Source: Rhodococcus sp. P-2
Lineage (GTDB): Bacteria > Actinomycetota > Actinomycetes > Mycobacteriales > Mycobacteriaceae
Length of the DNA: 64,000 nt
Assembly (NCBI RefSeq): GCF_016598535.1
Contig: NZ_CP066779.1
Span: 6,105,053 to 6,169,052, forward strand
Direction of reading: 5' to 3'
Shown here one piece after another: positions 50,801 to 64,000 of the stretch. A model generated the notes under the pieces. That model was not told the DNA's origin, searched no databases, and saw nothing but the letters and a program-made list of their open reading frames with translations. Each line of letters starts with the position of its first letter. Position 1 is the stretch's first letter. The position numbers and the translations under genes were made by a program.

Positions 50801-53800
50801 CACCGATTCGGGTCGGAGCGGTTGCAGCCGATCTCGGTCGGTCACCGGAAGCGGAGAAAACCTGTGCAGCGCAACGCGAATCGCCTGGTCGTCCACGGTA
50901 ATCACTGGAATCTCGTTGTCTGCGACTGCGTCACTGTCTCGTATGTCGTCGCCGTCGGCCCGAGTGGTCAGCACGCACTTCGGCGCGGAGTCACGCAGCA
51001 CGAAGTCCACCCGGTCGACCGGAGAGGTCAAGTCCACCGGTATGTATCCGCCGCCGGCCTTCACCACCGCCAGCAATGCCACCATCAGGTCGATCGAGCG
51101 GGCCATCGCGACTGCCACCAGGGTTTCCGGCATCACCCCCTGCGCCACCAATAGTCGAGCGAGGCGGTTTGCTCGCTCGTCGAGTTCGCGGTAGGTGACG
51201 GACAATCCGCCGCAGCGCAACGCCACGGCATCCCCGGACGTCTGCACCGTGCGATCGAAGAGATCCGACAAAGAATCCTCGTGTGTTCCGACGCCCGAGG
51301 CCGAGACCGAGGCCGAGCCCGAGGCCGAGCCCGAGGCCGAGCCCGAGGCCGAGGGCGCACCCAGCACCCCGCTGAGTTCGCCGGCCAGAAGTATGTCGAT
51401 ATCGCCGACGACCGCCGACGGGTTCTCGATCACGGCGCCGATCACTCTCTCGAAGCGCGCCGCGATGCGCGCCACCGACATCCGATCGAAAATATCTGTT
51501 GCATAACGGAAACCGGCGCTGATACCGGTGGGATCACCGTGCTCGTCGCCGTGCTCCATCACACTCAGTTGCAGATCGAATTTTGCAACCGCGAGATCGA
51601 CATCGAGCGAGCGAACCGTCAGTTCCGGCAATTCGAAGCGCAGTCCCGTATCGGTCTGGAATTCGAGGAGTACTTGAAAGAGAGGTGAATGTGCGGTGGA
51701 ACGGTCGGGCGAGAGGTAATCCACCAACCTCTCGAAGGGAATGTCTGCATGGTCCAGTGCACCGAGATCGGTTGACCGCACCGCGGCCAACACCTCGGCA
51801 AAGGTTGCTCCGGATGTGACAGGTGTGCGAAGCACGAGCGTGTTGACGAACATCCCGACCACATCGTCGAACACCGATGCACCGCGACCTGCGACCGGGG
51901 TCCCGATCACTACGTCGCCCGCCGTCGTGAGCCGTGCCAGCAGTACCGCAAGAGCCGCATGCATCACCATGAACAGGGACGAACCATTTTGGTGTGCAAG
52001 TTCGTTCAAAGCTCGATGGGTCTCGGGCGAGAAGTCCATCGAAACCACCGCACCCTCGGCAGACCGTTTCGGCGTCCGCGGTCGATCGAGAGGGAGCGGC
52101 GAGACTTCCGGAATACCCGACAGCTTTGCTGTCCAATAATCGAATTCCTCCGAGGACGACGTTTCCGTACCAACTTCTGCGTCGAGGATCTCTCGCTGCC
52201 ACAGGCTGTAGTCGGCATACTGGACGAGCAGTGGCGCCCAGTCCGGAATCTGCTCCTGAGCACGGGATGTATAGGCGCGCATCAGGTCACGTGCCAATGG
52301 TGCCATCGAGAAACCGTCCGCGGCGATGTGGTGAACAACGATCGCAAGAACATACTGCTCCGGGCCGATTCGGAGTAGCCTCACGTGCAGCGGGAACTCT
52401 TCGGACACATCGAATCCGATGTCGAAGAACGCGTGCAAGTCCGTAAAAAGCCGCTCGCCGGGAATCGGCACGGGGTGGATTCGAGGAGCAGCGAGCGCTG
52501 GTTCGGCGATCACCTGGTAGGGCCCGTTCGCGGACGTCGGGAAGAGCGTTCGAAGGGATTCGTGTCGTTCCACCACATCACCCAGTGCGGCTTCGAGCGC
52601 ACCCGAATCCAGGAACCCGTCCAATTGTAGTGCGACGGGGATGTTGTAGAGCGGAGACGACGTGTCGAACTGGTTGACGAACCACATACGCGTCTGTGAG
52701 AGCGATAGTGGAATGTGTTCTGGCCGTGGCTTACCCGCGATTTCCGAAATCCTCGAACCTTCCAGCCCCGAACCTCGCAGCGCAGCTTCCAGTGGATCGA
52801 TCGATTCCGCCAGATCCGCGACCACAGGAGTGTCGAACAGGGCCTTCACCCCCACGTTCGTGATCGATTCGGATCTGATGCGCGCTGCGACGCGAGTGGC
52901 GCTGAGCGAGTCTCCACCGAGTTCGAAGAAATTGTCATCCGCGCCCACCTGGTCGAGACCGAGTACCTCGGCGACGGCTCGGGCGACCAGAACTTCGGCT
53001 CGCGTGCTCGGCATCCGATAGCCCGTAGCTGTAAAAGTAGTGTCCGGGAGGGCTTTACGATCCAACTTCCCATGCACCGTCACCGGAAACTCCCCCAACA
53101 CCACCACCACCGACGGCACCATGAACCCCGGAAGAGACCTCCGCACCCCCTCCAACACCGCCACCTCGTCCACCACCACCCCCACACACCCCACCACAAA
53201 CCCCACCAAAAAATCCCCACCCACACCCGTCCTCAACACCACCACCGCACCAGCCACCCCCACCTGAGCAGCCAACACCGCCTCCACCTCACCCAACTCC
53301 ACCCGCTGCCCCCGCACCTTCACCTGAAAATCACTACGCCCCACAAACTCCAACACCCCACCACACCCCCACCGCACCACATCACCCGTCCGATACACCC
53401 GAGCACCCACCACCCCCGACACCGGATCCGCCACAAACCGACCCACCGTCAAATCCGCACGACCCTCATACCCCCGAGCCACCTGCACCCCACCCACATA
53501 CAACTCCCCCACCACACCCACCGGAACCGGCCGCAACCGCGAATCCAACACCAACACCCGCGTATTCCACACCGGCCGACCAATCGGAACACCCACCCCC
53601 ACAACACCCTCCACCACATGAAACGTCACATCCACCGACGCCTCCGTCGGCCCGTACAAATTCACCAACTCCGCACCACACACCCCCGCAAACCGCCCCG
53701 CCAACACCGACGACAACCCCTCACCAGAAACAAACACCCGACGCAGACTCGAACACCCCACCACCACCGAAGGCTCCCCCACGAACACCTCCAACATCGA

Positions 53801-56800
53801 CGGCACAAAATGCACCACCGACACACCCCACCGCTCGATCACACCCACCAAATACACCGGATCACGATGCCCACCCGGATCCGCCACCACCAACCGCGCA
53901 CCCACCATCAACGGCCAAAACAACTCCCACACCGACACATCGAACGACACCGGCGTCTTCTGCAACACCACATCCCCCACACCCAACGGAAACTCCCCCT
54001 GCATCCACAACAACCGATTCACCACCCCCGCATGCGAGACCACCACCCCCTTCGGACGACCCGTCGACCCCGACGTGAACATCACATACACCGCATGCTC
54101 AGGCAACAACACCCCCAACCGATCCCCCACCCCCACCGGACCACCCGAAAACCCCGAAACATCAACACAACCCACATCCACAAACCCCACCCCCACCGGC
54201 AAACACCCACCATCACCAGCCCGCGACAACACCACCACCGGATCCACCACCCCCACCACAAACCCCACCCGCTCCACCGGCGCACCCACATCCACCGGAA
54301 CGAACACCCCACCAGCCCGCACCACCGCAAACACCGCCACCAACAACTCCACCGACCGCGACAACGCCACACACACCCGCGACTCCGGACCCACACCCAA
54401 CGAAATCAACAACCGCGCAAAACGATTCACCCGAACATCGAACTCACCCCACGACAACACCACCCCACCACACACCAAACCCCCACCACCCACACCAGCA
54501 AACCGACCATCCAACACATCCACCAACGTCAAACCCCCCACAGCCACCCCCACACCATCCCAACCACCCACCACCAACCCACGCTCGCCGGCGACAAACA
54601 CGTCGACCTCGCCGATCGGCGTATCCGCGTTCGCTGCGAAGGCGGCAAGGATCAGCGGCATTCGCTGCGCAATGGTGTCGACCGCGGCGCGGTCGAGTGC
54701 CGCCGGCTGATACCGCAGGCTCACCTGCAGCGCGGGTTCCGCGACCGTCAGCACGGTGAGTGGGTAATGCGTGGCGTCCCGGGCAGTCACAGCGGTGACG
54801 CGCATACCGGCTATATCGGTGTTCCCGTCCATCTCCGAGGTATCGATCGGATACGACTCGAAGACCGACAGTGTGTCGAATAAAATGCCTGTCCCTACGA
54901 CAGATTGAATCGCGCCGAGTCCGACATGGTGATGATCGAGCAGAGCCGTCTGTTCGCCTTGTAGTCGAGCGAGCAGCTGCGCACACGTCTCGTCCGGATC
55001 CAGTTGCACGCGGACAGGCAATGTGTTGATCAGCAGCCCCATCATGTTTTCCACACCAGGCAATTCAGGTGAACGGCCCGAGACTGTGACGCCGAATACG
55101 ACGTCGTCGCGGGAAAGCATTCGAGACAGCAGGACACCCCACGCGGCTTGGATCACCGTGTTCATCGTGATCCCACTCCGCTGGACCAGCGCACCGAGTC
55201 CGTCGAGCACCGAATCGGGTAGATCGACGGCGACTTCTTCGGGCACCAGTTGCTCCGCGATCGGCGCCGAAGCCGCCAACAACGTCGGCTCGTCGACGCC
55301 TTCCATGGCGTCCTCCCATACCGCGAGCGAGGTCTCGAGGTCGCGGTGCACCAACCATTCCAGATAGGTGCGGTATGACGGAGTCTCGGGAAGATCGGCC
55401 GGGGCTCTGTCGACCGGGAGACCGTCGGCCGCGTATCGCGTCAGCAGTTCGCGAACCAACAACGGCATCGACCAACCGTCGAGAACGATGTGATGGTTTG
55501 TCACCACCAACACGCACCTCGTCGGCGAGGTTCGCAGCAGCGTCAGCCGAAGCAGTGGCGGCGAGGCGAGGTCGAAGGGTGCACTGCGATCCTCGTCGAG
55601 GAGGCGCTCCAGATCTGCTTCGGTTGCCGATCCTCGATCACTCAGATCGACCTCGGTCCAGGGAATCACTGCATCGTCGACAATCAACTGCACCGGTAGG
55701 CCGTTCACGTCGTAGACGAACGCGGCGCACAGATTCGGGTGGTTTGCGAGTAGTCCAGCAGCAGCGCCGCGTAAACGCTCGGAATCAACCGCTCCTTCGA
55801 GTTCGATGCACAACTGCGCTGTGTAGACGTCCGTCGACGTGGCCGCCAGTGAGGCATGGAACATCAGCCCGGCTTGAAGGGGTGACACCGACCAGACGTC
55901 GCGCAATCCGGGGAAGTCGTTCTCCCAGCGTTCGATCTGCTGTTGGTCCACCGAGACCAGGGGAATGTCCGACGGCGTCAGACCGCCCGCATCAGGTCGC
56001 GACGCGTGCGCGGTGAGTCCGTCGAGTGCACGACGCCACAGTTCCGCGAACTCCGCGATGTCAGCCCTGTCGAGCAATCCGCGGGGAAAGGTGAAAGATG
56101 CTGTCAGGTAGGGCCCGCCGACATGGTCCTCAACCGCGGCGTTGATGTCGATCACGGACGCCACCGGCATGAAACGATTCTGGGTTCCGCCGAGCTTTCG
56201 ATTGTCCTCCACCGGCAGCCAGTCCTGTGCTCCGTCAGAGGAGCTGATCCGACCCAGATAGTTGAAACTGATCTGAGGAGAACGGAATCGGCCGAGCGTG
56301 TCGCTCTCGCCAGACAGGTACCGCAACATCCCGAATCCGATTCCACGATCGGGGATCGCACGCACGTACTCTTTGACAGCTTTGAGGGCCCGCCCGGCGT
56401 CGGCGCCACCTGCCAGTGCGTCGTCGACGTCGATTCCGCCGAGATCCACGCGCACCGGGTAGAGCGTAGTGAACCAACCAACGGTGCGAGCGAGGTCTGC
56501 GCCAGGAACCGCACCCTCCTCGCGGCCGTGTCCTTCGAGAGTGATCAGGGCGGCAGCGGTATCCATACCTCGGCGTCGTCGCCACCCGATCGAGGCCAAC
56601 GCGACAGCGGTGAGGAGTCCGTCGTTCACGCCGGTGTGAAATGCCGCAGGAACCGTGGTGAGAAGGTTCCTGGTCACCGAAGGCGAGATGTCCACTGTGA
56701 CGGTGTCGACCGTGTCGTAGACGTCGATCGTGGGATCGAGTGGGCGCGAACCGATCAGTGGGTCATCGCATTTCAGGATCGTTGTCCACACCTCCCGGTC

Positions 56801-59800
56801 TGCGCTCCGGTCACCCACGTGCTCGACAAGCCCATGCGCCCATCGCCGGAACGACGTTCCGATCGGTGGCAGTTCAGGCGTGACACCGGCCTGGAGTTGC
56901 GCTGTCACCGACGCCAGGTCGGTGACCAGAATGCGCCACGAGACGCCGTCGACAACCAGGTGATGAATCACCAGAAGTAATCGGCCCTGCTGGTTCGACA
57001 AGTCAGGTTTGTCGGCCAGGTCGAACCAGATCACGCGCACCATGTCAGCGGCGGCGGGATCCAAGCTGTCGGCAGCGGCCTCGAGTTCTCCCGACGCCAA
57101 GGCCCGGAAACCTTCGTCGTCGACCGAATCGACAGCTACTCGGTGGATCAGTCCCTCGGCCGAGATCGAGCCGGGTGGTAGGACTTCCATGACCTGCTCA
57201 CGCTCGACCAGGCGAGCACGGAGCATGTCGTGCCGATCCAGCATCACTTGAACGCCCCGGACAAGGAGGTCCTGGGTGAGATCAGCGGGAGCGGTCAGCA
57301 CGAGCGCCTGGGTGAACCGGTTCAGCTCACCCCCCTCGAGGCCGCCGCTGCTGCGGTCGAGCATCCACTGCGCCACCGGCGTCAGTGGGAGGGTGCCGAT
57401 ACCGGCTCCGGGCAGCTCCGCGAGCGCATCAGGCCCGTCCTGCTCCACGTGCGCCGACTCGGCAAGTTCGGCAACAGATTTGTGGTCGAATACATCTCGC
57501 GGCGAGATGATCACACCAGCATCGCGAGCGCGGGCCACCAATTGGATGGACATGATGCTGTCTCCACCGAGTTCGAAGAAGGAATCATGCACTCCCACGG
57601 TGTCGAGGCCGAGAACCTGCGCGAACAGAGCGGCAAGAAGATTCTCGGTTTCCGTTCGCGGTGGCCGGTCGGGTGTGGCCGCGGACGAGAAATCGGGTGC
57701 GGGAAGCGCTGCGCGGTCCAGTTTTCCGTGAACCGTCAGCGGAAGTGCGTCGAGCACCACCACCGCCGCAGGCACCATGTACGACGGCAGTCGCGTGCCT
57801 GCATGCGCGAGGACGTCTCGCGGATCGACACTCACCCCGCGATCGGGAACCACGTAGCCGATCAACCGATCGCTGCCGTCGCCGTTCCAGACGCCCGTCA
57901 CCGCCTGGGCCACGCGTGGGTGCGTCTGCAATGCCACCTCGACTTCCCCGAGTTCGATGCGGAACCCACGGACCTTCACTTGGGCGTCGGTGCGCCCGAG
58001 ATACTCCAGCTGCCGGTCGGGCGTCCACCGCACGCGATCGCCCGTGCGATAGATCCGCGTTCCCGGCGCACCGAAGGGATCTGCGACAAACTGCGCGGCG
58101 GTCAGCGCGGATCGCCGGTGATAGCCGCGAGCGAGAGCCGGCCCGGCAAGATACAACTCCCCCGCGACACCTACCGGTACCGCTCGCAGACGCGAGTCCA
58201 GCACTACCTCGCTGAATCCGCGAGTAGGTGCGCCGATGGTGACCGGGTCGTTAGGAGCCAGTGCCGCACTGATACTCGACACCACAGTTGCCTCGGTAGG
58301 ACCATAGGCGTTGAACATCTGTCTGCCCGGCGCCCAGCGGGCCACCAATTCCGGCGGGCACGCCTCCCCACCTGTCACGACACAACCGACAGTGGTGAGA
58401 CCGTCTGGGTCGACGGACGCCAAAGCCGCCGGAGTCACGAAACAGTGGGTTACGCGCTCGCGCTCCAGTAGCGCCGCCAGCTCCGACCCGCCGTAGACAG
58501 TCGGTGGCACGATCACCATCGTGGCTCCAGCACCAACGGCCAGCACGAGTTCGAGAACCGACGCGTCGAAACTCGGCGAGGCGAAGTGCAGGGTTCTTGC
58601 TTCGGTGGTGGTAGCGAATGTCTCGCGCTCCTGGAGAGCAAAGTCGCTCAACCCGCGGTGTGTGACTGTCACGCCCTTCGGCGTTCCTGTAGATCCGGAG
58701 GTATAGATCAGATAGGCCGGATTGTCGATTCGAATCCGTGCCCGCCGATCCGCGTCGGTGACTTTCGATGGGGAGTACGCCCACAGCCGTTCCTCGAAAC
58801 CGGCATCGTCGAGAACCAGCCACGGCACGAGGTCGGACAATGCTGCGTGGTGAGCGCGAGACGTCATCCCCCACGCTGCACCGGAGTCGCCCAGCATGTA
58901 CTCGATACGTGCAGCAGGATGTCCCGGGTCCACCGGAAGGAATGCCGCACCGGTCTTGGCAATGGACCACACCGCCAGAACGGACTCGACGGAGCGTGGA
59001 AGACACAACGCCACCACCGATTCGGGACCCACTCCCGATTCGATCAGCAGGCGAGCCAATCGGTTCGACTGTGCGTCGAGTTCGAGATAGGTCACTTCAC
59101 GTTCCTCGAACACCAGCGCGACGGCGCCGGGATCCTGGGCGGTCGCCTTATCTGTTGCTGCAGTGAGGACGTCCGGAAGGCTCTGAACAGCGGTGGAGAT
59201 CACACCTCGCACGGGTATCAGTTCGACCGACTCACGGGCGGAGAGAATCTCGATATCTCCGATCCGCGATTGCGGATCCGTGGTGACGCGCTCGAGAATC
59301 CGTTGCAGGCGGTCGACGAAGCCCCTTACTGTCTCATTGTCGAAAATATCTGTGGCATAACCGAATTCGGCGCGAATACCGTCCGGTTCACCGGCGTCGT
59401 CGACATTCTGGGCCACCGTCAACTGCAGATCGAAGTTGATGGTGTCGATCTCGACACCCATGTCGGTCACCTGCAACTCGGGGAGTTCCAGGGTAGGTCG
59501 CTCGATGTCCTGGAACTCCAACATGACTTGAAACAGGGGCGAGTATGCCGTCGAGCGTGAAGGATTCACGATCTCGACGACTCGTTCGAACGGCACGTCC
59601 GCATGGGTGAAGGCGCTCAGATCTACGTTTCGGACCTGGTCGAGGAACTCCCCGAATGTCGCGCCGCGGTCCACTGCAGTGCGCAAGACCAAGGTGTTGA
59701 CGAACATACCCACCAGGTCGTCGAGTTCGCGCTCCCCACGTCCGGCGATGGGAGTTCCGACGGTTATGTCGTCCTCATCACTGAGCCTCGCCAGCAGCAC

Positions 59801-61033
59801 TGCCAAGGCTGCGTGCACAACCATGAAGACCGTGGCGTTGTGTGTGCGCGACAGGGCAACCACACCGGCATGAATCTCCGGGCTGAAGTCGAACCGAATC
59901 CGTCCGCGTCGGAGCGAACGCACGTCACCGCGCGGTCGATCAGTCGAAATGTCGAGAACCTCCGGTGTGCCCGCAAGATTCTCGGCCCAATAGATGAGCT
60001 GTTTCGAGATCGAGGACCGAGAGTCGGATTCGGAGCCCAACCAACCACGTTGCCACAACGCGTAGTCGGCGTACTGGATCGCGAGCGGCGCCCACCGAGG
60101 TGCCTCACCGTTCACACGGGAGGAGTATGCGCTCATGAGATCTCGGGCCAGCGGTACCGTCGAGAATCCGTCGGCGGCGATGTGGTGAATCACGATCACC
60201 AGGACATGCGAGTGGGCCTGGTCATCTCGCCGCAACAAGGTGGCGCGCATCGGGACCTGTTGCGTGACGTCGAAACCAACCGAAGCGATCTGCCGGCAAC
60301 GCTCGCGCAGGTCTTCGCCTCCCTGTACAAGTATCGGTGCGAGATCCGATACCACCTGTGAGGTGGACATGATCACTTGACGCGGTCCGTTGTCCGTGAG
60401 AGGAAAAACAGTGCGCAAAGACTCGTGCCGCTCGACGACGTCGACAAATGCAGCGCGAAGCGCACTCACATTCAGTGCGCCGTCGAGCCTCAACGCGCAC
60501 GTGACGTTGTATGCGGCGGATTCGGGGGCGAACTGATTCGCAAACCACATTCGCTCCTGCGCCGGTGAAAGTGGGATATCCGTCGTCGTACCCCGCGGCG
60601 TCAACGCTGGCTTCGCTCCTTCTCCGCCGCTGATATCACCTCCATTGTCCCCTCCGCGGCTCTGCGCCAACTCCGCCAGCGCTGCAACGGTCGAAGCATC
60701 GAAGACGTCGCGGATGTTGATCCGTTCGCCGAGAACAGAATTCACTCGCGCAACCAACCTGGCCGCACTGAGAGAGTTCCCACCAAGAGCAAAAAAGTCG
60801 ACGTACACGCCCACCGTGGACGTTCCCAGCAGATCATCGAAGATTGCGGCAACCGTCTCCTCGACCGGCGTTCGCGGCGCGACATACTGCAGCGATTGAG
60901 GTTCGAAGTTGATGTCCGGGAGGGCTTTACGATCCAACTTCCCATGCACCGTCACCGGAAACTCCCCCAACACCACCACCACCGACGGCACCATGAACCC
61001 CGGAAGAGACCTCCGCACCCCCTCCAACACCGC
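40835..61033 (-). CDS. Giant non-ribosomal peptide synthetase, 5' end missing
   Basis: The frame reads 6,731 residues from a GTG at 61030, but this is inside an A domain, so the true start is lost; the coding sequence meets 5S rRNA at 61033. Domain order: A-tail-T, C-A-T-E, C-A-T, C-A-T-E, C-A-T, C-A-T-TE. All condensation and epimerisation sites keep HHxxxDG, all T domains keep GGxS, and the TE has GWSLGG. C domains after E domains carry the DCL-type opening ([20 protein letters not shown]); the others carry [13 protein letters not shown] LCL openings, so the chemistry is self-consistent. Predicted product: X - D-X - Ser - D-Thr - X - X, released by TE. No MbtH, export or tailoring gene is in the window. 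It is not recognised as a named pathway. Confidence 0.95.
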   Translation of the reverse strand, partial: AVLEGVRRSLPGFMVPSVVVVLGEFPVTVHGKLDRKALPDINFEPQSLQYVAPRTPVEETVAAIFDDLLGTSTVGVYVDFFALGGNSLSAARLVARVNSVLGERINIRDVFDASTVAALAELAQSRGGDNGGDISGGEGAKPALTPRGTTTDIPLSPAQERMWFANQFAPESAAYNVTCALRLDGALNVSALRAAFVDVVERHESLRTVFPLTDNGPRQVIMSTSQVVSDLAPILVQGGEDLRERCRQIASVGFDVTQQVPMRATLLRRDDQAHSHVLVIVIHHIAADGFSTVPLARDLMSAYSSRVNGEAPRWAPLAIQYADYALWQRGWLGSESDSRSSISKQLIYWAENLAGTPEVLDISTDRPRGDVRSLRRGRIRFDFSPEIHAGVVALSRTHNATVFMVVHAALAVLLARLSDEDDITVGTPIAGRGERELDDLVGMFVNTLVLRTAVDRGATFGEFLDQVRNVDLSAFTHADVPFERVVEIVNPSRSTAYSPLFQVMLEFQDIERPTLELPELQVTDMGVEIDTINFDLQLTVAQNVDDAGEPDGIRAEFGYATDIFDNETVRGFVDRLQRILERVTTDPQSRIGDIEILSARESVELIPVRGVISTAVQSLPDVLTAATDKATAQDPGAVALVFEEREVTYLELDAQSNRLARLLIESGVGPESVVALCLPRSVESVLAVWSIAKTGAAFLPVDPGHPAARIEYMLGDSGAAWGMTSRAHHAALSDLVPWLVLDDAGFEERLWAYSPSKVTDADRRARIRIDNPAYLIYTSGSTGTPKGVTVTHRGLSDFALQERETFATTTEARTLHFASPSFDASVLELVLAVGAGATMVIVPPTVYGGSELAALLERERVTHCFVTPAALASVDPDGLTTVGCVVTGGEACPPELVARWAPGRQMFNAYGPTEATVVSSISAALAPNDPVTIGAPTRGFSEVVLDSRLRAVPVGVAGELYLAGPALARGYHRRSALTAAQFVADPFGAPGTRIYRTGDRVRWTPDRQLEYLGRTDAQVKVRGFRIELGEVEVALQTHPRVAQAVTGVWNGDGSDRLIGYVVPDRGVSVDPRDVLAHAGTRLPSYMVPAAVVVLDALPLTVHGKLDRAALPAPDFSSAATPDRPPRTETENLLAALFAQVLGLDTVGVHDSFFELGGDSIMSIQLVARARDAGVIISPRDVFDHKSVAELAESAHVEQDGPDALAELPGAGIGTLPLTPVAQWMLDRSSGGLEGGELNRFTQALVLTAPADLTQDLLVRGVQVMLDRHDMLRARLVEREQVMEVLPPGSISAEGLIHRVAVDSVDDEGFRALASGELEAAADSLDPAAADMVRVIWFDLADKPDLSNQQGRLLLVIHHLVVDGVSWRILVTDLASVTAQLQAGVTPELPPIGTSFRRWAHGLVEHVGDRSADREVWTTILKCDDPLIGSRPLDPTIDVYDTVDTVTVDISPSVTRNLLTTVPAAFHTGVNDGLLTAVALASIGWRRRRGMDTAAALITLEGHGREEGAVPGADLARTVGWFTTLYPVRVDLGGIDVDDALAGGADAGRALKAVKEYVRAIPDRGIGFGMLRYLSGESDTLGRFRSPQISFNYLGRISSSDGAQDWLPVEDNRKLGGTQNRFMPVASVIDINAAVEDHVGGPYLTASFTFPRGLLDRADIAEFAELWRRALDGLTAHASRPDAGGLTPSDIPLVSVDQQQIERWENDFPGLRDVWSVSPLQAGLMFHASLAATSTDVYTAQLCIELEGAVDSERLRGAAAGLLANHPNLCAAFVYDVNGLPVQLIVDDAVIPWTEVDLSDRGSATEADLERLLDEDRSAPFDLASPPLLRLTLLRTSPTRCVLVVTNHHIVLDGWSMPLLVRELLTRYAADGLPVDRAPADLPETPSYRTYLEWLVHRDLETSLAVWEDAMEGVDEPTLLAASAPIAEQLVPEEVAVDLPDSVLDGLGALVQRSGITMNTVIQAAWGVLLSRMLSRDDVVFGVTVSGRSPELPGVENMMGLLINTLPVRVQLDPDETCAQLLARLQGEQTALLDHHHVGLGAIQSVVGTGILFDTLSVFESYPIDTSEMDGNTDIAGMRVTAVTARDATHYPLTVLTVAEPALQVSLRYQPAALDRAAVDTIAQRMPLILAAFAANADTPIGEVDVFVAGERGLVVGGWDGVGVAVGGLTLVDVLDGRFAGVGGGGLVCGGVVLSWGEFDVRVNRFARLLISLGVGPESRVCVALSRSVELLVAVFAVVRAGGVFVPVDVGAPVERVGFVVGVVDPVVVLSRAGDGGCLPVGVGFVDVGCVDVSGFSGGPVGVGDRLGVLLPEHAVYVMFTSGSTGRPKGVVVSHAGVVNRLLWMQGEFPLGVGDVVLQKTPVSFDVSVWELFWPLMVGARLVVADPGGHRDPVYLVGVIERWGVSVVHFVPSMLEVFVGEPSVVVGCSSLRRVFVSGEGLSSVLAGRFAGVCGAELVNLYGPTEASVDVTFHVVEGVVGVGVPIGRPVWNTRVLVLDSRLRPVPVGVVGELYVGGVQVARGYEGRADLTVGRFVADPVSGVVGARVYRTGDVVRWGCGGVLEFVGRSDFQVKVRGQRVELGEVEAVLAAQVGVAGAVVVLRTGVGGDFLVGFVVGCVGVVVDEVAVLEGVRRSLPGFMVPSVVVVLGEFPVTVHGKLDRKALPDTTFTATGYRMPSTRAEVLVARAVAEVLGLDQVGADDNFFELGGDSLSATRVAARIRSESITNVGVKALFDTPVVADLAESIDPLEAALRGSGLEGSRISEIAGKPRPEHIPLSLSQTRMWFVNQFDTSSPLYNIPVALQLDGFLDSGALEAALGDVVERHESLRTLFPTSANGPYQVIAEPALAAPRIHPVPIPGERLFTDLHAFFDIGFDVSEEFPLHVRLLRIGPEQYVLAIVVHHIAADGFSMAPLARDLMRAYTSRAQEQIPDWAPLLVQYADYSLWQREILDAEVGTETSSSEEFDYWTAKLSGIPEVSPLPLDRPRTPKRSAEGAVVSMDFSPETHRALNELAHQNGSSLFMVMHAALAVLLARLTTAGDVVIGTPVAGRGASVFDDVVGMFVNTLVLRTPVTSGATFAEVLAAVRSTDLGALDHADIPFERLVDYLSPDRSTAHSPLFQVLLEFQTDTGLRFELPELTVRSLDVDLAVAKFDLQLSVMEHGDEHGDPTGISAGFRYATDIFDRMSVARIAARFERVIGAVIENPSAVVGDIDILLAGELSGVLGAPSASGSASGSASGSASVSASGVGTHEDSLSDLFDRTVQTSGDAVALRCGGLSVTYRELDERANRLARLLVAQGVMPETLVAVAMARSIDLMVALLAVVKAGGGYIPVDLTSPVDRVDFVLRDSAPKCVLTTRADGDDIRDSDAVADNEIPVITVDDQAIRVALHRFSPLPVTDRDRLQPLRPESVAYVIYTSGSTGRPKGVQVSHRNVVTLLANTSELFGFDSGDVWTMFHSEAFDFSVWEMWGALAHGGRLVLVDYFTARSPEAFLELLGHERVTVLNQTPTAFYQLAEADRLTGGGALSLRYVIFGGEALDFGQVTRWYARRGTSSPDLVNMYGITETTVHVSHLPLDRELAREGSASVIGQALPGLRVYVLDQRLHPVPPGVVGELYVSGDQVSRGYLGRFGLTSARFIPDLTVSGARMYRSGDLGRWNDSGQLEYLGRNDLQVQVKGYRIELGEVEAALLSGVGVSQSAVVARRDRLVGYVVPEPGATISPAALLEYLSQRLAPHMVPAVVTVLEVLPLTVNGKLDRKALPEPDFGRQATVSRGPASETENILAGLFAEVLGLDEVGVDDSFFTLGGDSIMSIQLVTRAKSAGVLITPREVFELKTVTALAETAGMAGNRVVLDELSGGGVGEIELTPIMKWMIDRGGDFRRYSQSVLLTIPAAVDEGTLTRAIQVVVDHHDVLRSSLRASSPPDSVRRMDVAPPGAVRAQTLVHRMRVDSAVAQTVSTAVDAALDRLDPAAGVMVQAVLLDTDAHDEKRLLLVAHHLVMDGVSWRILIPDLALACAQMQSGVDPSLAPVGTSMRRWARGLVDAAREPDRVAELDYWREVLEGPDPKLGVRALTKRDTASATTDIEVRVPPGLTEVVSTTVPQAIHGSVEDGLLTALALAMFRRHRDRGVDNPETLISLEGHGREEQVVPGADLARTVGWFTSIFPVRIDLSGVDPIDAFAGGPAAGVAAKAVKEQLRAVPDRGVGFGLLRYLNRETAHTLSQLPVPQISFNYLGRVGGSDSDASAGWVPIRDEDLRTVAAVDLPLAGVLEVNVMTVDNSDTDNSDTEDGPQLVASWTFPPDILGADDVRQLAQWWLDALAGLGEYAAGGGGFTPSDFDLVDLRQDAVDDLESRCPDLSDVWSLSPLQAGLLFHAELAERSVDAYLVQVALDLAGAVDSERLRRAADALLRRHENLRTAFLHGADGRAVQVVRSNVAAPWQEIDLTGATDQDRDRALAEDRARPFDMARAPLIRFTLIALTSEKFTLVLTNHHILLDGWSMPLLIRELATLYAADGEVSALPHARAYRDYLTWMSRRDLQASRAVWARTLRGVEGPTLLAPAVRSRRLSTMAAEWVFDLNEEFTASLRGMARELGLTINTIVQASWGIVLAALTGRDDVVFGATVSGRPPELTGIETMVGLFINTIPVRITLRPTESIGTLLARIQAEQAELSDHHYLGLSEIQGATGPETGFDTLTVFESYPVDRQGFSSDTDIAGIRITDVQAKDAAHYPLSLVASVDTRLRLKFEYLPEVFGAADIEEIAGRLRRVLEACAQPDRPVAVVSVLAPSERAELVPARGTAGGSSRVFPEIFDAAAQRDPNASAVESTDGSMTYGELDILSNRIARVLVSQGLGTEDYVAVGVPRSLTSVVAILAVAKTGAAFVPIDPDYPDERINHMLIDSKVGFGLTTAADRDRLPDIAEWLILDDPHFTKKCEGFSGSPLTDNDRLRPIGLDSAAYVVYTSGSTGVPKGVVVTQRGLDNFARDQVERYGVTPQSRTLHFSTPSFDGSLFEYLQAFGAGATMVIAPPGIYGGEDLAELLAEHAVTHAFITTAALASVDPAGLEQLADVVFGGEACPPDLVARWAPGRRLYNAYGPTEATIMSNVSPPMAAGEPITIGGPVRGVSELVLDARLQAVPVGVPGELYLAGPGVARGYHRRSGLTAERFVANPADPGTRMYRTGDIVRWTPDLCVEYVGRSDFQVKVRGFRVELGEIDSALMAEPDVGFAVTVADSGPTGDTRLVSYVVPTAGQLDTGVLIRAVARRLPAHMVPAVLTVLENIPLTAVGKVDRSALPSPEIGTTTGDFRSPVGPVEQAVSDVFAEVLGLERVGTDISFFELGGNSLSATSVAARLRAVLGATVGVRDLFETPTVAELATVIDHSVAERSERLEPRPRPDDIPLSFAQQRLWFVNQLDTSSPAYNIPLVVWLSGGLDKPALRSAVSDVIARHESLRTMFPVRGDGPVQHIVPTESAELPQLAETSVTDEHHLRDELARMVSAGFDVAARIPLRASLFTMNEREHVLAVVVHHISADGFSMSPLTRDVMIAYEAHAHGGEPQWTPLPVQYADFALWQREILGSADDPGSVITEQLAYWRRALSGAPDLLELPLDRDRPTQQSFHGSRIHFSISSDLHRRIRDVSRQHESTAFMTVHAALALLLARLGSTDDIVIGTPIAGRGDRALDDLVGMFVGTLALRTQVDPARSFRELVAHCREVDLAAFAHSDVPFERVVEAVGPKRSSAYPPISSVSLEFQNNDRPILHLAGLEVRGIDPELEVVKVDLEFLLAEEYDDRGAPGGMSGAVDFATDLFDPGTVSGFADMFVRVLESVTRNPEVPIGDIDLLGDRERRALTPARGLPEVPPKLWPELLADAVAIDPDSVALSLENRQLSYRDLDEWSNRVARELCGRGVGPETFVALGMPRSIESVVAIWSVTKAGAAFVPVDPAYPRERVEYMLADCRASLGLTVQSSRTHLPDVVPWLELDDPHFARRVAARSPKPITDDDRTGELNLDHPAYLIYTSGSTGKPKGVNITHRGLASFTAETRERFEVTHDSHVSQLASPSFDASIFELTMAFSASARVVIVPPAVFGGAELADVFRQEQVTHATITPTALAALGANGFEALRVLDLVGEACPPEVVAQWAPGRRLHNGYGPTETTVQASVSDSMKPGAGVNIGSPAVGFGFLVLDGRLQPVPVGVPGELYITGPGMARGYHNRASLTSERFVACVYGSPGRRMYRTGDVVRWHESGGASAESDSAEIVGSGEGAHHTLEYIGRSDFQVKVRGFRIELGEIDAVLMHHPAVGFAATIGHVGPSGDTVLVSYVRVSAADATDSDEIRAYAADRLPSHMVPSAVVLLERIPMTPVGKLDRKALPEPEFGSAAAEFHEPVTDTERAVVDSFVEVLGLDRVSTTDSFFDLGGSSLVATRIVSALHSRFQRRIPLQWMFLDPTPAGIARRLDLPTVDAGMEELLAVVVPLRTKGSGRPLFCVHPGIGLSWGYAGLVRYLPEDRPVYGLQLPALSDDGDYQSIEQLAHRYVEEMEAVSPDGPYDLLGWSLGGVIAHAMAVELQSSDREVATLAMMDSYPDNGDAPASAELDVRDLLRGLGLEVETDRDLTFDEAAAVVARTLRPETGVDGRDLERIARGYETSQRITHQFVPQIYQGDLLIFPADGKDDTIARERSPQEWRPLVTGRIVEVPVRCGHNEMIEAPAMAVIGPEMARLLTMFSGYSERA
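44900..47960 (-). other. NRPS module 4: C(DCL)-A-T
   Basis: C domain [14 protein letters not shown] and [11 protein letters not shown] (~47541-47567). A domain [15 protein letters not shown] (~46119-46155); pocket D-G-F-F-V-G-A-I-M, not assigned. T domain ELGGNSLSA (~45000-45022). No E domain, so L form. Confidence 0.85.
48060..52725 (-). other. NRPS module 3: C-A(Thr)-T-E (D-Thr)
   Basis: C domain [10 protein letters not shown] (~52312-52340). A domain [15 protein letters not shown] (~50757-50795); pocket D-F-W-N-I-G-M-V-H is the known threonine code. T domain TLGGDSIMS (~49596-49624). E domain [10 protein letters not shown] (~49031-49056), so a D-Thr or D-allo-Thr residue is expected. A Ser/Ala/Gly repeat linker joins C and A. 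Confidence 0.88.
51295..51354 (-). repeat. In-frame 12-bp tandem repeat coding a Ser-Ala-Ser-Gly linker
   Basis: About five degenerate units of GAGGCCGAGCCC (plus strand) encode SASG repeats ([20 protein letters not shown]) between the C and A domains of module 3. It should be a flexible linker whose length can vary by slippage without breaking the frame. Confidence 0.88.
52790..55910 (-). other. NRPS module 2: C(DCL)-A(Ser)-T
   Basis: C domain opens [14 protein letters not shown] and holds NHHIVLDGW (~55473-55500). The A domain has [15 protein letters not shown]; its pocket reads D-V-W-H-F-S-L-V-D, close to the known serine code. T domain ELGGDSLSA (~52903-52924). The A domain is the compositionally odd cassette at 53041-54585. 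Confidence 0.87.
53041..54585 (-). other. A-domain cassette with aberrant composition (Ser-specific A domain of module 2)
   Basis: From just after the C domain (GDVFVAGER) to the A10 motif ([10 protein letters not shown]), the coding strand turns abruptly G/T-rich, with Val and Gly dominating (for example [28 protein letters not shown]) and codons ending in T or G rather than C. The flanking C and T domains use the normal C/G-ending codons. The sharp edges match A-domain borders, which suggests that the A domain was swapped in as a unit. Confidence 0.8.
56020..60585 (-). other. NRPS module 1: C-A-T-E (D-configured residue)
   Basis: C domain with HHIAADGFS (~60170-60196), A domain with [15 protein letters not shown] (~58676-58715), T domain LGGDSIMS (~57551-57576), E domain with [10 protein letters not shown] (~56939-56969), EGHGRE and [12 protein letters not shown]. 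My manual reading of the specificity pocket is D-A-L-F-V-G-A-V-V, which I cannot assign to an amino acid. The E domain implies the D form. Confidence 0.88.
60585..61033 (-). other. NRPS module 0 remnant: A-domain tail and T domain
   Basis: Only the last ~40 residues of an A domain survive ([27 protein letters not shown], the A10 lysine region), followed by a T domain with [11 protein letters not shown]. No E domain follows, and the next C domain is LCL type, so this residue is used as L. Its specificity is lost with the missing DNA. Confidence 0.9.
60913..61033 (-). repeat. 121-bp exact copy of 53041-53161
   Basis: The A-domain tail at the broken 5' end of the NRPS is identical over 121 bp to the 3' end of the module 2 cassette, then diverges at both sides (T-linker on one side, 5S rRNA on the other). 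It implies that a second copy of the cassette once stood, or still stands, at this place. Confidence 0.92.
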
Positions 61034-61034
61034 G

Positions 61035-61153
61035 TGTTCGGCGGTGTCCTACTCTCCCACACCCTGTCGAGTGCAGTACCATCGGCGCTGAAGGGCTTAG
61101 CTTCCGGGTTCGGAATGGGACCGGGCGTTTCCCCTTCGCTATGACCGCCGTAA
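61035..61153 (-). rRNA. rrf: 5S ribosomal RNA
   Basis: The minus strand reads TTACGGCGGTCATAGCGAAG at 61153 to ...ACACCGCCGAACA at 61035, the full actinobacterial 5S of about 119 bases with closed terminal pairing (GGCGGTC with GACACCGCC). The 3' end touches the NRPS sequence with at most one base between; no terminator is seen. Confidence 0.95.
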
Positions 61154-61309
61154 CTCTATGAAACTGTCACAGTAACCAACTTGTGATCACCTGGTTTCAC
61201 CACCCGTCAACACCCATTGCTGGTGTTGGGGGATGGAGAAAACAAGGTTCTCTCATCAGTATCTGTGTGTTGTTTCAGATACCGCACAGTGGACGCGTAG
61301 CTTCTTTGT
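61154..61309 (-). other. 23S-5S internal transcribed spacer
   Basis: About 156 bases with no tRNA. It contains a hairpin, CAACACC (61208-61214) with GGTGTTG (61222-61228), likely an rRNA processing structure. I see no other feature. Confidence 0.8.

Positions 61310-64000
<2,691 letters not shown>

Noticed and set aside
52715..54883. Long plus-strand open frame of over 700 codons, rich in His/Pro/Arg/Thr, antisense to the NRPS
   Set aside because: It is the shadow of the G/T-rich A-domain cassette; the protein is low complexity and there is no ribosome site, while the minus strand encodes a clear A domain with all core motifs.
61030..61030. GTG at 61030 as the true NRPS start
   Set aside because: It lies inside the A-domain C-terminal part and the same codon is internal in the second copy (near 53152); it is only the first available start in a truncated gene.

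Overview
The window looks like chromosomal DNA of a mycolic-acid actinomycete, most likely Rhodococcus of the erythropolis/qingshengii group. The reasons are high GC, frequent GTG starts and ATGA/GTGA overlaps, an Mce operon, a mycolyltransferase, a mycofactocin-type SDR, and an actinobacterial 5S/23S rRNA end. The species call is inference.

Layout. (1) 1-9,450, minus strand: the 5' part of gltB, then two TM2-domain membrane proteins, lgt and the tryptophan genes, read as trpE - Trp-associated membrane protein - trpC - trpB - trpA - lgt - TM2 - TM2. (2) 9,508-11,455: a PrxQ-type peroxiredoxin and a divergent DODA-type dioxygenase/MarR pair with a palindromic operator. (3) 11,481-38,791: a steroid/sterol-type catabolic island. 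A KstD-like dehydrogenase has KstR-like boxes. A minus-strand run of 19 genes (32,418 to 13,851) reads TetR - CYP123-like P450 - SDR - CYP51 - ferredoxin - NTF2-like - unknown - acyl-CoA synthetase - CYP125-like P450 - YrbEA/B - MceA-F - two Mce-associated proteins. Divergent from it are a mycofactocin-type SDR and a rightward operon (aldehyde dehydrogenase, SDR, HIBADH-like, CMD-like, FAD dehydrogenase). The CYP51 part matches the order of M. tuberculosis Rv0763c-Rv0771 as I remember it. Two paralogous TetR genes and the ALDH/SDR divergon share one 16-bp palindrome, CYRGACACRTGTCYRG.

(4) 38,802-40,748: an ArsR-GNAT fusion and a secreted mycolyltransferase. (5) 40,835-61,033: one giant minus-strand NRPS gene, truncated at its 5' end. 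It reads (A)-T | C-A-T-E | C-A-T | C-A-T-E | C-A-T | C-A-T-TE, with Ser and Thr read from two A-domain codes. The Ser A domain is a cassette with aberrant base composition, and its last 121 bp recur exactly at the truncated end of the gene. (6) 61,035-64,000: 5S and partial 23S rRNA on the minus strand. The 5S 3' end abuts the broken NRPS with no spacer, so this is either a misassembly or a striking recombination.

How it fits together: the Mce/YrbE proteins would import a sterol-like lipid. The P450s, ferredoxin, acyl-CoA synthetase, KstD and dehydrogenases would oxidise it. Joining CYP51 and a sterol-type Mce importer in one apparent transcription unit is the most interesting biological proposal here. 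The NRPS would make a peptide of at least six residues, roughly X - D-X - Ser - D-Thr - X - X.
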